Part shown: piece by piece, positions 1 through 7,739 of the stretch
Numbering within the stretch: position 1 is the first letter of the stretch
Layout: each line of letters starts with the position of its first letter
DNA from: an uncultured Granulosicoccaceae bacterium
GTDB taxonomy: Bacteria; Pseudomonadota; Gammaproteobacteria; Granulosicoccales; Granulosicoccaceae
Direction of reading: 5' to 3'
Assembly: GCA_937958675.1 (NCBI GenBank)
Contig: CALGND010000012.1
Location: 19,319-83,318 of the forward strand
DNA: 64,000 nucleotides
The notes under the pieces: model-generated
The model's input: the letters and a program-made list of their open reading frames with translations, nothing else
Databases searched by the model: none
What the model was told of the DNA's origin: nothing
Translations under genes and position numbers: made by a program

Positions 1-597
1 CAAGGACAGTTTTTCGAAATGGAACACTACCCCAAAGGTGATGTTTTTGACGCTGACTCTTTCGCACAGTATTACTACCACGCGCACCGAGAAGACCGAG
101 AAGAACACGGGCACTTCCATACATTTATGCGAGGCGGGGGTATGGATGCAGGTATGCAACCCGTACCATACGATGGTGATGTGAAATGGGAAACAGGTGC
201 CGACGCCGTATCTCAAGTTATCTGTATTTCAATGAACAACCCCGGATTTCCTATTGGATTATTTGCTACCAATCGATGGGTTACTGGTGAAACCTGGTAC
301 AGCTCGAGTGACGTAATATCCATGCTAGATCACTGGTACATCGATCACGCATTTCCAAACCTTGCGGTGAATCATTGGATTACTGGCATGATGAAGCTTT
401 TTAAGCCCCAAATTATTGCGCTATTGGAGCACCGAGATGTGGTGATAGATGCTTGGCGGCAACGATATCCGGACCAAGATGTTTTTGAAAATCGAGAGCT
501 AGAGGTTACTGGAGAATATGATATCTCGGTTGACGATCAGTACGCTAATGTATTGAAGGCTATTGACAAGCATAATGCCGTAGGCGAATCAGCGTAA
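1..597 (+). CDS. Conserved hypothetical protein (DUF6969-like), 5' end outside window
   Basis: The frame is open from base 1 through the first ATG at 19 to a TAA at 595-597, so the gene probably begins upstream of the window. About 198 residues are visible. The N-terminal part is rich in histidine and aromatic residues, with a HAHRED...EHGHFHTF stretch at about residues 22-36 counted from the internal Met. The protein is soluble and has no signal peptide. It resembles a proteobacterial family I remember as DUF6969, whose function is unknown; that assignment is from memory. The clustered histidines could bind metal, but this is inference. Its stop overlaps the 3' end of the convergent gene by 9 nt. 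Confidence 0.7.
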   Translation, partial: QGQFFEMEHYPKGDVFDADSFAQYYYHAHREDREEHGHFHTFMRGGGMDAGMQPVPYDGDVKWETGADAVSQVICISMNNPGFPIGLFATNRWVTGETWYSSSDVISMLDHWYIDHAFPNLAVNHWITGMMKLFKPQIIALLEHRDVVIDAWRQRYPDQDVFENRELEVTGEYDISVDDQYANVLKAIDKHNAVGESA

Positions 598-822
598 GGC
601 AGCTTTGGGGCTAGATTCATAGAGTTTTTTCTTCGCAACAGCTGGTTTCTTGTCTAGCGGCATATTTATAACCCAAGCTTTTGTGTCGTTGCACTCCAAC
701 TCTGCGGCTAGCTCAAATCCGAGATGCCTGTAGAGTTCAGCCTTCGATTGATCGTATGTGGATACTTGTATGTATTCGTATATCGGAAAAGCCTGAAATT
801 TATTGGTGAGTTTTTCCAGCAT
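589..822 (-). CDS. Small protein resembling the C-terminal part of a GNAT acetyltransferase
   Basis: This 77-residue frame contains AELYRHLGFEL followed by KAWVINMPL, a pattern like the last strand and helix of GNAT N-acetyltransferases (Y..LGF, then a strand ending in M.. or R). The acetyl-CoA binding motif V expected upstream is missing, so it cannot be a complete GNAT enzyme. It begins 15 nt after the stop of the membrane protein encoded at 838-1089, in the same frame, and may be co-transcribed with it. It is either a remnant of a larger acetyltransferase or an unrelated small protein. I do not claim activity. Confidence 0.4.
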   Translation of the reverse strand: MLEKLTNKFQAFPIYEYIQVSTYDQSKAELYRHLGFELAAELECNDTKAWVINMPLDKKPAVAKKKLYESSPKAALR

Positions 823-837
823 GCTGCGTAGATGGCC

Positions 838-1089
838 TCACACAAAATAAAAGATTGCAAGAATACTCACAACACAAACCACCAGTCCGACAAGGCTAAC
901 CTTGTTGTCTGATTTCTTTGAGCTTCTAGGGCTGATAAATTCCTTTGGGTGTTTTCCTAGGGTTACAACCTTTAAAAAACTGTATCCGACTAAATAAAGA
1001 ACCAAATGAAAAATTATGTCGAGAAATACATAGATAAGAATTCTACCCACAGCAGGTAACACTGCTTCAATAACGACTTCGAATACCAT
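838..1089 (-). CDS. Small inner-membrane protein, function unknown
   Basis: An 83-residue protein with two probable transmembrane helices: residues about 12-40, rich in Ile, Val, Leu and Phe, and the C-terminal 20 residues (VSLVGLVVCVVSILAIFYFV). Between them is a basic loop with KHPKEF and RSSKKS, which suggests a cytoplasmic loop and a helical hairpin. I recognise no family. It lies directly upstream of the small GNAT-like frame on the same strand and downstream of the TetR gene, with a 45-nt gap. Confidence 0.5.
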   Translation of the reverse strand: MVFEVVIEAVLPAVGRILIYVFLDIIFHLVLYLVGYSFLKVVTLGKHPKEFISPRSSKKSDNKVSLVGLVVCVVSILAIFYFV

Positions 1090-1134
1090 TGCATAATCCT
1101 CGATTTATTTTGCAAAATTATCAATAAGGAATGA

Positions 1135-1749
1135 CTAGGCATGTAGAGCAGGCTTCAACGAGCCAAGCATATCTTTAGCCAACGTTATTTTTTGCGCTTT
1201 ACTCAAATCATTACCTACGGGCCCGTCGATCAGTAAGTTGGCAAGACCATGCACAGAAGACCATGCGAGTAACTCAGTAGTGCTCAAAGAACTTGCATCA
1301 TCATCTTTTAGTGAGGCAGCAAAGCCGCCTTTTATTGTACTGGTTAGCTCTGATATAGCCTCCATGTAAGCATCATCTGATGTATAGATGATTTCCTCAC
1401 GCCACATGGCTCTAAAGAACGCGGGTTTTTCTATAGTGAATTTAATGTAAGCAAGGCTTACAGCTAAGAATGCGTCTTCATCTTTACGCAGGGCTGATTT
1501 GTTTGCGCTGGCTAAGACGGTGCTGAGTTGCATTAATGCACGTGTCGCGAAGGCTGTTAGTAGTGCGCGCTTGTCTGCATAGTGCCTAAAAGCCGAAGAC
1601 GGTGAGACGCCCACAAGCTTTGCGCAACTGCGTAGGGTCACTGCCTCTAAACCAAATTTAGTGGCTAGCTCGTCCACGGCGTTTAGCAGCGATTCTGCTA
1701 AGTCCCCATGGTGGTAGCTGGATTTTGGTTTCTTCATAAACTTTCTCAA
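1135..1749 (-). CDS. TetR/AcrR family transcriptional regulator
   Basis: A 204-residue regulator. The N-terminal helix-turn-helix is clear: HHGDLAESLLNAVDELATK, then LRSCAKLVGVSPSSAFRHYADKRALL at about residues 40-66, the TetR recognition helix and linker. The C-terminal half (FRAMWREE, ELLAWSSVHGLANLLIDG) fits the WHG-type TetR effector domain. The second Met (MKKPKSSYHHGDL, start at 1737) is an equally good start. Upstream, between this gene and the divergent DUF2852 gene, are two copies of ACAGTGTTnACAT at 1827 and 1892, likely operators for autoregulation and control of the neighbour. The ligand is unknown. Confidence 0.85.
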   Translation of the reverse strand: MRKFMKKPKSSYHHGDLAESLLNAVDELATKFGLEAVTLRSCAKLVGVSPSSAFRHYADKRALLTAFATRALMQLSTVLASANKSALRKDEDAFLAVSLAYIKFTIEKPAFFRAMWREEIIYTSDDAYMEAISELTSTIKGGFAASLKDDDASSLSTTELLAWSSVHGLANLLIDGPVGNDLSKAQKITLAKDMLGSLKPALHA

Positions 1750-1826
1750 ATGCTGGTGTAAGTCGCTTTATTCGCAGTAATAACGAAATTCGCATACCAA
1801 AATGATAGTTAACGACACTAATGTGT

Positions 1827-1839
1827 ACAGTGTTAACAT
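1827..1839. promoter_or_regulatory. Candidate TetR operator, copy 1
   Basis: ACAGTGTTAACAT, containing the palindrome TGTTAACA. A near-identical copy (ACAGTGTTCACAT) lies 65 bp away in the same divergent intergenic region. Two copies of one partly palindromic motif between a TetR gene and its divergent neighbour is typical of TetR operators. That TetR is the binding protein is inference. Confidence 0.4.
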
Positions 1840-1891
1840 ATTTTTTCGATTTTGCTTGTATTTCCTGCCAAATCAGGTATATTAAATGCGA

Positions 1892-1904
1892 ACAGTGTTC
1901 ACAT
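1892..1904. promoter_or_regulatory. Candidate TetR operator, copy 2
   Basis: ACAGTGTTCACAT, within the short inverted repeat GAACA-G-TGTTC (1890-1900). It is the second copy of the motif at 1827 and lies 68 bp upstream of the DUF2852 start, well placed to repress that gene. Confidence 0.4.
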
Positions 1905-1971
1905 ACTAACACTTTACTGGCTCAGAACGCTGTTTAAGAGCCAGAAAATTGGAAATAGGGGATAACAAACA

Positions 1972-2415
1972 ATGACATCGTCCAGTAATAATGATCTTGG
2001 CCGTTCGGCTGGTGGTCGGGCCAATGAATATCGTCGTGCCCGAGCTTGCAACGGTAGCAAATGGTCCGGTACCAATATTGTCGCGATGGTACTGGGTTTC
2101 GTGTTTTTTTGGCCCGTAGGCTTGTTGGTTCTTTTTTGGATCCTCACTGGACGCAATGCAGTGGATTTGCCTGCTGCCATTAAAGCTAAGTGGGTAGCAT
2201 TAAGAAGTGGTGCTGATATTGATCTGAACTTTAAGTTTGAATCATCAAGCGACAACGTTGTGTTTAATGAATACCAGCAAACTCAATATGACAAGATCCG
2301 TGAGATTAAACACGAGATCTCTGAACGCAGTAAGCGGTTTAATAACTGGCGCGCAGATGCACAACGTCGCGTTGATGAAGCCGAGTTTGAAGCGTTTATG
2401 AAGGGTGGTTATTAG
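1972..2415 (+). CDS. DUF2852 domain membrane protein
   Basis: A 147-residue protein. One clear hydrophobic segment, IVAMVLGFVFFWPVGLLVLFWIL (about residues 36-58), contains the FWPVG-LxxLFW motif of the proteobacterial DUF2852 family, whose role is not known. The C-terminal half is charged and helical (NEYQQTQYDKIREIKHEISERSKRF), probably a cytoplasmic coiled coil. It is transcribed divergently from the TetR regulator across 222 bp that carry the two candidate operators, so it is a likely regulatory target. A REP-like hairpin begins 8 nt after its stop. Confidence 0.75.
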   Translation: MTSSSNNDLGRSAGGRANEYRRARACNGSKWSGTNIVAMVLGFVFFWPVGLLVLFWILTGRNAVDLPAAIKAKWVALRSGADIDLNFKFESSSDNVVFNEYQQTQYDKIREIKHEISERSKRFNNWRADAQRRVDEAEFEAFMKGGY

Positions 2416-2422
2416 CAATTTC

Positions 2423-2448
2423 GTCATCCCCGCGAAGGCGGGGATGAC
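2423..2448. repeat. REP-like palindromic repeat / possible terminator
   Basis: A perfect 11-bp stem (GTCATCCCCGC / GCGGGGATGAC) with a GAAG tetraloop, directly after the DUF2852 stop. The same stem type and loop recur at 14432-14451. There is no T-run, so it fits a dispersed extragenic palindrome better than a classical intrinsic terminator, although it could protect or end the mRNA. Confidence 0.7.
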
Positions 2449-2473
2449 GGTTGACGCCTGCGTGGGGATGACG

Positions 2474-3457
2474 CTATTGCAATATCACAGTAGCCAACAA
2501 AGAAGGGTTCTCCCATGCTTGGTCGCTGCCTGCCGGGTGATGCCAGCCCCATTTAGTATCGCGTGTTTCGCCATCATCGTCATCGTTAAGCTGTAGTTCA
2601 AACCCAAATGGTTGACCAACTATGATATTTAACTCGGAGAGTTTGATGCGTATCTCGTAGATATCGCTGCGGAACACGCGGTCATCAAATAAGGGACCAC
2701 GTTGCAGACCCACAGAGAATGATAGGTCGGCCGGTAGGGTCGCGGAATTCACAGCTTGGTAAAGCTTTTTTGATTCGCCAAAACTATTATTGCCTTGGCT
2801 TGTAACAGGGTCAATCAAATTGATATGCATATGAAAATCATCAACCCCATCGTAGCTTGATAACAAACTGTTATTTCCATCGAAGTAGATTTCTAGGTCA
2901 TCATCCTTCCATGGCTTGCGAATCTCTTGTGTATCAAAGCGATATTCTCCGTTATCGTCGGATATCACTAATAGGTATAAATAAGTGCCATCATGCAGTG
3001 CTGCCCATCGATGCCCTGTGCCAGCAGTTGTATTGACGCCATTGCTTTCCATCAGTGAATTTATGGTCAGTAGCTGATCTGATCTGTCTGTTTGAACAGC
3101 TGACTCCCATTCCCCAATAAGCCGGTTGGTTTGCAAATCAATATCAACTGTTTGCCCATCTATAGCAGGTGGGCGGCCATCAACAATTCTTGGGATAGAG
3201 ACTAATGCGTTTATGTTCGGCAAAACAATGTTTGCGTCAGTTTGAGGTAAGCCGTTGTTTGGCTGGCCTGAATTGTTTTGATCGTCGACGTTAAGGGCGG
3301 CAGACGTTGTTTGCTCGTCATTGATGATTGATTGTCCCGAGCTTGTTATGGGCTGATCTTGCTCTACAGGCAAATCGATGGATGGGCCGCCGCCAGTGCA
3401 GGCGACTAAGATTAAGGTGCTAAATACTGAGACCCATTGAATAGATCGTTGCGGCAT
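2474..3457 (-). CDS. Lipoprotein with CBM9-like carbohydrate-binding domain
   Basis: About 327 residues from the Met at 3457, chosen because it gives a normal lipoprotein signal (short basic n-region, hydrophobic core, lipobox LVAC followed by TGGG). An upstream Met at 3487 is possible. A low-complexity Asn/Asp/Gln/Ser linker follows the lipidated Cys. The C-terminal ~200 residues have the family 9 carbohydrate-binding pattern: GHRWAALHDGTYLYLLVISDD, then WKDDDLEIYFDG and, near the end, TKWGWHHP. Such domains bind sugar-chain ends. It is probably anchored to the outer membrane and lies beside the GH16 lipoprotein on the same strand, suggesting a polysaccharide-capture pair. No catalytic domain is visible. 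Confidence 0.7.
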   Translation of the reverse strand: MPQRSIQWVSVFSTLILVACTGGGPSIDLPVEQDQPITSSGQSIINDEQTTSAALNVDDQNNSGQPNNGLPQTDANIVLPNINALVSIPRIVDGRPPAIDGQTVDIDLQTNRLIGEWESAVQTDRSDQLLTINSLMESNGVNTTAGTGHRWAALHDGTYLYLLVISDDNGEYRFDTQEIRKPWKDDDLEIYFDGNNSLLSSYDGVDDFHMHINLIDPVTSQGNNSFGESKKLYQAVNSATLPADLSFSVGLQRGPLFDDRVFRSDIYEIRIKLSELNIIVGQPFGFELQLNDDDDGETRDTKWGWHHPAGSDQAWENPSLLATVILQ

Positions 3458-3573
3458 GTTGTGTTTGCAGAGTAGTAAAACCTGCAATAAGGGTAAGAGC
3501 TTGAGTTAGTAAACCCAAGCTCTTACGCGTTTCTAATTGTGAACACTCACTTTTTGCTTTAATGAATTTTCAA

Positions 3574-5139
3574 TTAGTTACGTTGCCAGGCGCGAATATA
3601 GTCTATCTCCATCACTGCCGATGTAGTACTGGCATCAGGTGATCCAACCCATGCGCTACCCATAACAAGCTGTGCGATGATATTCATTGGCTCATCAGAC
3701 ACTCTCGGGCCGGTGACACGCCGCACTTCGATGTCATCGATATACCAAACCATGAGCTCTTTTTCCCACAATACGCTGTAGGTATGATAACTCTCGCTTA
3801 GGTTGCCCGTGTTGGTTTGCATAGTCGGTGAAGAGTGGCTTTCGCCACTAGCCCAACGTGTTCGATTGCTGTCGAAGTAATGATAGGTTTGATTCGCGAC
3901 GAAAGGGTGCGAGCCGTCATATTCAATGATGTCAATTTCGGGCTTGTTGTCGTCGAAATTTTGGTTGAATAGGTAAAACGCTGACAATATGGAATTACCA
4001 GCAGAAAGTTTTGCATTCATCTCCACATAGCCGTAAGTCATTTCAAAATTATCCGCGCTAGTGATAACGCCTGATAAAAACGGTTGATTGTTTGACTGAG
4101 CCAAAAGATCTGGTGGTGTACGGATAGCGGTGATGGCTAAGGTGCTTCCGTTTAGTACAAAGGGATCATAAGCTGGCGGGGTGCTTCCAAATATGTTGAC
4201 TAGGAATTGTTCTTCGCCATTGATAATATCGTTGTTCCAAGGCAGGGCGGTTTTCCATTTGCTGCGATCCAATGTGCCTTCATCAAACTCATCTGAGAAA
4301 ACTGTTGAGTAGTTGCTCAAATCAACTCTTGAAGATGATGGCGTGACAAGTTGAACGTTAAGTGGCGCTGATGGAGCTGAGCGCATGTTTTCGTTGTCAA
4401 CAGCGACAACCGTTAGGCTGATTGACGAGCCTGGGCTCGGTTGGTTGTTTCTGCAGCTGGCATTGCGCGTGTAATCACAATCCATATGAGTGGTTGTAAT
4501 CCATGATCGGTAATCTGGATCACCATTGTCACCACGTATTGTGTAAACAAGTGAATTGTCTCGATACACTTCATAAGCTTCGACTGATTGATCATCAGCA
4601 GAAGGTTGCCAGCTAATTTCCACCCAGTTAGAACCGATGAGTAATGCTGTTAAACCCTGTGGAACAGAAGGTGGTCCGGCGCTTCGATTGGTGTCTTTAA
4701 TAAACGGCCCTTGCAGCGATAGCGTTTCTGTCAGTGTTGGGCTGTCGTTGTCGCCACCGGATACATCAACCCCAGGCGGAACGACGTAGTCGCTGCCGTT
4801 AGTATCAGGTGAGCCGGTAGCGCCATCGGTACCGCCAGTATTGGTAGTGCCTGTGTCAGTGCCACCAGTGTTAGTAGTGCCTGTGTCAGTGCCGCCGGTG
4901 TTAGTAGTGCCTGTGTCAGTGCCCGCTACGTTATTTCCGTCGTTTTGAGTGGATTCATTGCCACCGTTTTCAACCGCTGGGGATCCATTACTGCCACTGC
5001 CGCAAGCACTGAGGGTAAATGCCAACAGTGCGACTGCAGACATTGCAGTCAGATTGTGATCTTTTCTACTAGTGAGTTTGCTAGGTAATTCGTTTAGTGA
5101 TTTGCGCTGTAGAATTCTGTTAGCGAAACAGTTGTCCAT
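3574..5139 (-). CDS. GH16 family glycoside hydrolase lipoprotein with fibronectin type III domain
   Basis: A 521-residue secreted enzyme. The signal region ends at lipobox LSAC (Cys about 46). A linker with three DTGTTNTGGT repeats follows, then an FN3-like domain (about 165-265) and a C-terminal GH16 jelly-roll. The catalytic motif is PEIDIIE, with E401 as nucleophile, D403 and E406 as acid/base. GH16 members of this type hydrolyse beta-1,3/1,4-glucans such as laminarin, or related algal polysaccharides; the exact substrate cannot be read from sequence. The long 32-residue stretch before the hydrophobic core is unusual, and a Met at 5043 is an alternative start but would leave a very short signal. 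It lies 86 bp upstream of the CBM9-like lipoprotein. Confidence 0.88.
   Translation of the reverse strand: MDNCFANRILQRKSLNELPSKLTSRKDHNLTAMSAVALLAFTLSACGSGSNGSPAVENGGNESTQNDGNNVAGTDTGTTNTGGTDTGTTNTGGTDTGTTNTGGTDGATGSPDTNGSDYVVPPGVDVSGGDNDSPTLTETLSLQGPFIKDTNRSAGPPSVPQGLTALLIGSNWVEISWQPSADDQSVEAYEVYRDNSLVYTIRGDNGDPDYRSWITTTHMDCDYTRNASCRNNQPSPGSSISLTVVAVDNENMRSAPSAPLNVQLVTPSSSRVDLSNYSTVFSDEFDEGTLDRSKWKTALPWNNDIINGEEQFLVNIFGSTPPAYDPFVLNGSTLAITAIRTPPDLLAQSNNQPFLSGVITSADNFEMTYGYVEMNAKLSAGNSILSAFYLFNQNFDDNKPEIDIIEYDGSHPFVANQTYHYFDSNRTRWASGESHSSPTMQTNTGNLSESYHTYSVLWEKELMVWYIDDIEVRRVTGPRVSDEPMNIIAQLVMGSAWVGSPDASTTSAVMEIDYIRAWQRN
4831..4920. repeat. Three tandem 30-bp repeats in the GH16 linker
   Basis: Three consecutive 30-bp units (4831-4860, 4861-4890, 4891-4920) differ at only a few positions. 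On the minus strand each encodes DTGTTNTGGT. The repeat length is a multiple of three, so copy-number change would lengthen or shorten the linker without a frameshift. It joins the lipid anchor to the catalytic half of the enzyme. Confidence 0.9.
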
Positions 5140-5250
5140 AATTGTTGCCGTTTGAGTGGATGCGTGTTGGCAGCAATGATATCACCCCTGAATCGCAGAA
5201 CAGTGCTCGATCTGGCACAATTATCAAATCACAATGAAAGGGATTGTCAC

Positions 5251-5982
5251 ATGAATAGCGTGGTCGTGAACCAGCTGGCACCATCCGGCGTGCTAAGAGC
5301 AGGCATCAATATGAGTAACTTCTTGCTGGTTACTGATAAGGCTGCAAACGGCGATCCCATTGGCGTATCGCCCGATATTGCCCATGAACTAGCGGCAATA
5401 CTGGGGGTAGACGCTAAGCTCATCTCGTACCCCGGACCAGGTGAGCTGGCCGATGGTGTTGTTGAGGATGCGTGGGATATCGGTAATATTGCCGCCGAGG
5501 CGGAACGGGCAAAAACGATTCAGTTCTCAATTCCGTATTGTGAGATACAGGCCACATTTTTGTTGCCTGCTGGCTCTGCCATTCAAACAATTTCAGAGGT
5601 GGATTCGCCGGGTAATCGTATTGTAGTGAAGCAGCGTAGCGCCTATGACTTGTGGCTAACTGAGAATATTAAGCATGCCACGCTGCTAAGAACGGATAGC
5701 GTTGACGCGTCATTTGAATTATTTGTGAGTGAGAAATTGGAGGTGTTGGCTGGGTTGCGCCCCAAATTGATTGAGCAGCAAGCTCAATTAGAGCATTCCA
5801 GACTATTTGATGAAAGCTTTACTGCTGTCCAACAGTCAATCGGATGTTCGCACGGCAAAGCTGACGCGGTGGTGTTTCTTAATGAGCAAATTGGGAAATG
5901 GATCGATACTGGATTCATTCAGTCACTGATTGATAAGCACGGAGTGAGTGGCAAATTGTCGGTAGCCAGCAAACCTTATTAA
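5251..5982 (+). CDS. Solute-binding-protein-fold protein (family 3), apparently without signal peptide
   Basis: About 243 residues from the ATG at 5251, which has an AAAGGG Shine-Dalgarno; an upstream ATG at 5152 would add a 33-residue segment that does not look like a signal peptide. The fold is that of amino-acid-type periplasmic binding proteins: GVLRAGINMSNFLL, then GDPIGVSPDIAHELAAILG, then DIGNIAAEAERAKTIQFSIPYCEI. Lack of a signal peptide and of transporter genes suggests a cytoplasmic protein that uses this fold for sensing or catalysis; cyclohexadienyl dehydratase is a known enzyme of this fold. It heads a same-strand group with a type II dehydroquinase and an enolase-superfamily enzyme. 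Confidence 0.7.
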   Translation: MNSVVVNQLAPSGVLRAGINMSNFLLVTDKAANGDPIGVSPDIAHELAAILGVDAKLISYPGPGELADGVVEDAWDIGNIAAEAERAKTIQFSIPYCEIQATFLLPAGSAIQTISEVDSPGNRIVVKQRSAYDLWLTENIKHATLLRTDSVDASFELFVSEKLEVLAGLRPKLIEQQAQLEHSRLFDESFTAVQQSIGCSHGKADAVVFLNEQIGKWIDTGFIQSLIDKHGVSGKLSVASKPY

Positions 5983-6032
5983 GCTATGATTAACATAGAA
6001 TTAAACGAACTGCACAAGGGTTGTCTGATCCA

Positions 6033-6470
6033 ATGACTACACAGGTTTCAATATTCAACGGGCCAAATCTCAACTTGCTGGGGCAACGGCAACCCGAGAT
6101 ATACGGTAGCGATTCTCTACAGGACGTCGAAAATAGCTGCAAGAGCATGGCTGATTCAATTGGCTTAAAAATCGACTTTCGTCAAACGAACTACGAAGGC
6201 AAATTGGTTGATTGGATACAAGAAGCTAGGGGGGTATCTGCAGGCATCATTATTAATCCTGCTGCCTACTCGCATACATCGGTAGCAATCCTAGATGCAC
6301 TGAATGCCTTCGAGGGGCCAGTAGTAGAGGTGCACATCTCTAATATTCATAAGCGAGAAGAATTTCGTCATCATTCTTATGTGTCAAAACGTGCTGATGC
6401 GGTAATCGCTGGTTGTGGAGTCGATGGTTATGCCATGGGTCTGCAGCATATGCACAGGCTACTGAAATAG
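6033..6470 (+). CDS. aroQ: Type II 3-dehydroquinate dehydratase
   Basis: About 145 residues, the usual length for class II dehydroquinases, which dehydrate 3-dehydroquinate to 3-dehydroshikimate in the shikimate pathway or in quinate breakdown. Family motifs are intact: [18 protein letters not shown] with the lid Arg and catalytic Tyr, [25 protein letters not shown], and VEVHISN with the catalytic His. I prefer the ATG at 6033; a TTG at 6021 would sit directly on the AAGGG ribosome site. It stands between an SBP-fold gene and a mandelate-racemase-type gene rather than beside accB or accC, which hints at a dedicated catabolic copy. Confidence 0.88.
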   Translation: MTTQVSIFNGPNLNLLGQRQPEIYGSDSLQDVENSCKSMADSIGLKIDFRQTNYEGKLVDWIQEARGVSAGIIINPAAYSHTSVAILDALNAFEGPVVEVHISNIHKREEFRHHSYVSKRADAVIAGCGVDGYAMGLQHMHRLLK

Positions 6471-6490
6471 ATTAATAACGCGGCTTACGT

Positions 6491-7702
6491 ATGAAAGCTT
6501 TTCGACTGGAGACTATTGAAACCTTCGTTGTAGGCAATCCGCCACCACGTCATGGCGGGCGCTACTTTATTTTCGTTAAGCTTAAAACAAGTTGTGGGAT
6601 TGAAGGCATAGGCGAAATCTACAACGCTACGTTTAGCCCAGATTTATGTGCCCTTATGGCGAAAGATATGTATGGCCGAATCTTCGATGGTGAAGATCCA
6701 CACGATATCGAAAAACTCTGGCATCGGGCGTACGGTGCAGGGTTTACTCAACGGCCCGACGTTACTGTTATGGGTGTGCTTAGTGGTCTGGAGATGGCCT
6801 GCTGGGATATCATCGGCAAAGCAGCCGATCAACCGGTTTATCAATTATTAGGCGGTAAGGTGCACGAGCGGCTGCGCAGTTATACGTATTTGTATCCGGC
6901 GTCAGGGGATGTCTATCCAAGCCCTTCAGAGCCTAACGTGTATAACGATCCCGACATGGCTGCTGAAGCTGCGGCGCGTGCGGTAAAGCAAGGTTTTACG
7001 GCAGTTAAGTTCGATCCAGCTGGGCCTTACACAGTGTACGACGGACATCAACCCTCTATGGATGATCTTGACCGCTCAGAGCAATTTTGCAAAAAAATAC
7101 GCGCAGCAGTCGGTAACGATGCAGATTTATTATTTGGTACACATGGCCAATTTACTGTCTCGGGTGCAAAACGATTAGCTAGGCGAATCGAAGCATATGA
7201 TCCACTATGGTTTGAGGAGCCCGTACCCCCAGATAATCCGAGCCATATGGCATTAGTGGCAACTAGCACATCAATACCCATCGCAACAGGTGAGCGTTTA
7301 TGCACAAGCCGTGAATTTGCCAATGTGCTTACTGCAGGTGCAGCGGGGATCATTCAAATGAACTTAGGAAGAGTGGGGGGGCTGCTTGAAGCTAAAAAGA
7401 TTGCAGCGATGGCGCAAACGTTTTCTGTGCAAGTTGCGCCGCATCTTTATTGTGGACCAATTGTGGCGGCAGCCAATATTCAACTTGCCACATGCTCACC
7501 AAATTTTTTGATTCTTGAATCTATCCGCACCTTTGATGGATTCTATAGTGAGCTACTTGAAACACCCATTGATTGGGAGGGCGGTTATGTTATTCCCTCT
7601 TCCGAACCAGGTTTAGGGGTGTCTCTAAACGAGGCTGTAGCCCTGGCAAACCCTTATACCGGTGCTGAGCTTCACCTAACAATGTCACACGATCCGGTTT
7701 AA
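6491..7702 (+). CDS. Mandelate racemase / muconate lactonizing enzyme family protein (probable sugar-acid dehydratase)
   Basis: A 403-residue enolase-superfamily enzyme. The N-terminal capping domain ends at about residue 125 (LEMACWDIIGKAADQPVYQLLGG). In the barrel I see AVKFDP with a candidate catalytic Lys, LLFGTHGQ at the usual first metal-ligand position, WFEEP and ATGER for the other ligands, and VAPH as candidate acid/base. These enzymes abstract the proton alpha to a carboxylate, commonly dehydrating aldonic or aldaric acids. The first ligand motif is G.H rather than D.N/D.H. The gene follows aroQ by 20 nt. The exact substrate is undetermined. Confidence 0.82.
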   Translation: MKAFRLETIETFVVGNPPPRHGGRYFIFVKLKTSCGIEGIGEIYNATFSPDLCALMAKDMYGRIFDGEDPHDIEKLWHRAYGAGFTQRPDVTVMGVLSGLEMACWDIIGKAADQPVYQLLGGKVHERLRSYTYLYPASGDVYPSPSEPNVYNDPDMAAEAAARAVKQGFTAVKFDPAGPYTVYDGHQPSMDDLDRSEQFCKKIRAAVGNDADLLFGTHGQFTVSGAKRLARRIEAYDPLWFEEPVPPDNPSHMALVATSTSIPIATGERLCTSREFANVLTAGAAGIIQMNLGRVGGLLEAKKIAAMAQTFSVQVAPHLYCGPIVAAANIQLATCSPNFLILESIRTFDGFYSELLETPIDWEGGYVIPSSEPGLGVSLNEAVALANPYTGAELHLTMSHDPV

Positions 7703-7739
7703 CAGCATGCCGATTTTGATGCATGTTGCAAAGTGGATT

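Noticed and set aside
1658..1912. 84-codon frame across the TetR start region
   Set aside because: It overlaps the TetR helix-turn-helix coding sequence in another frame and the operator region.
1914..2255. 113-codon frame antisense to the DUF2852 gene
   Set aside because: DUF2852 is well supported in the other strand; no ribosome site or domain supports the antisense frame.
2405..2596. 63-codon frame crossing the hairpin after DUF2852
   Set aside because: It reads through a REP-like palindrome and the 3' end of the CBM9 lipoprotein gene, so it is not coding.
4831..4920. CRISPR array
   Set aside because: The repeats are directly adjacent with no spacers and encode a protein linker in frame.
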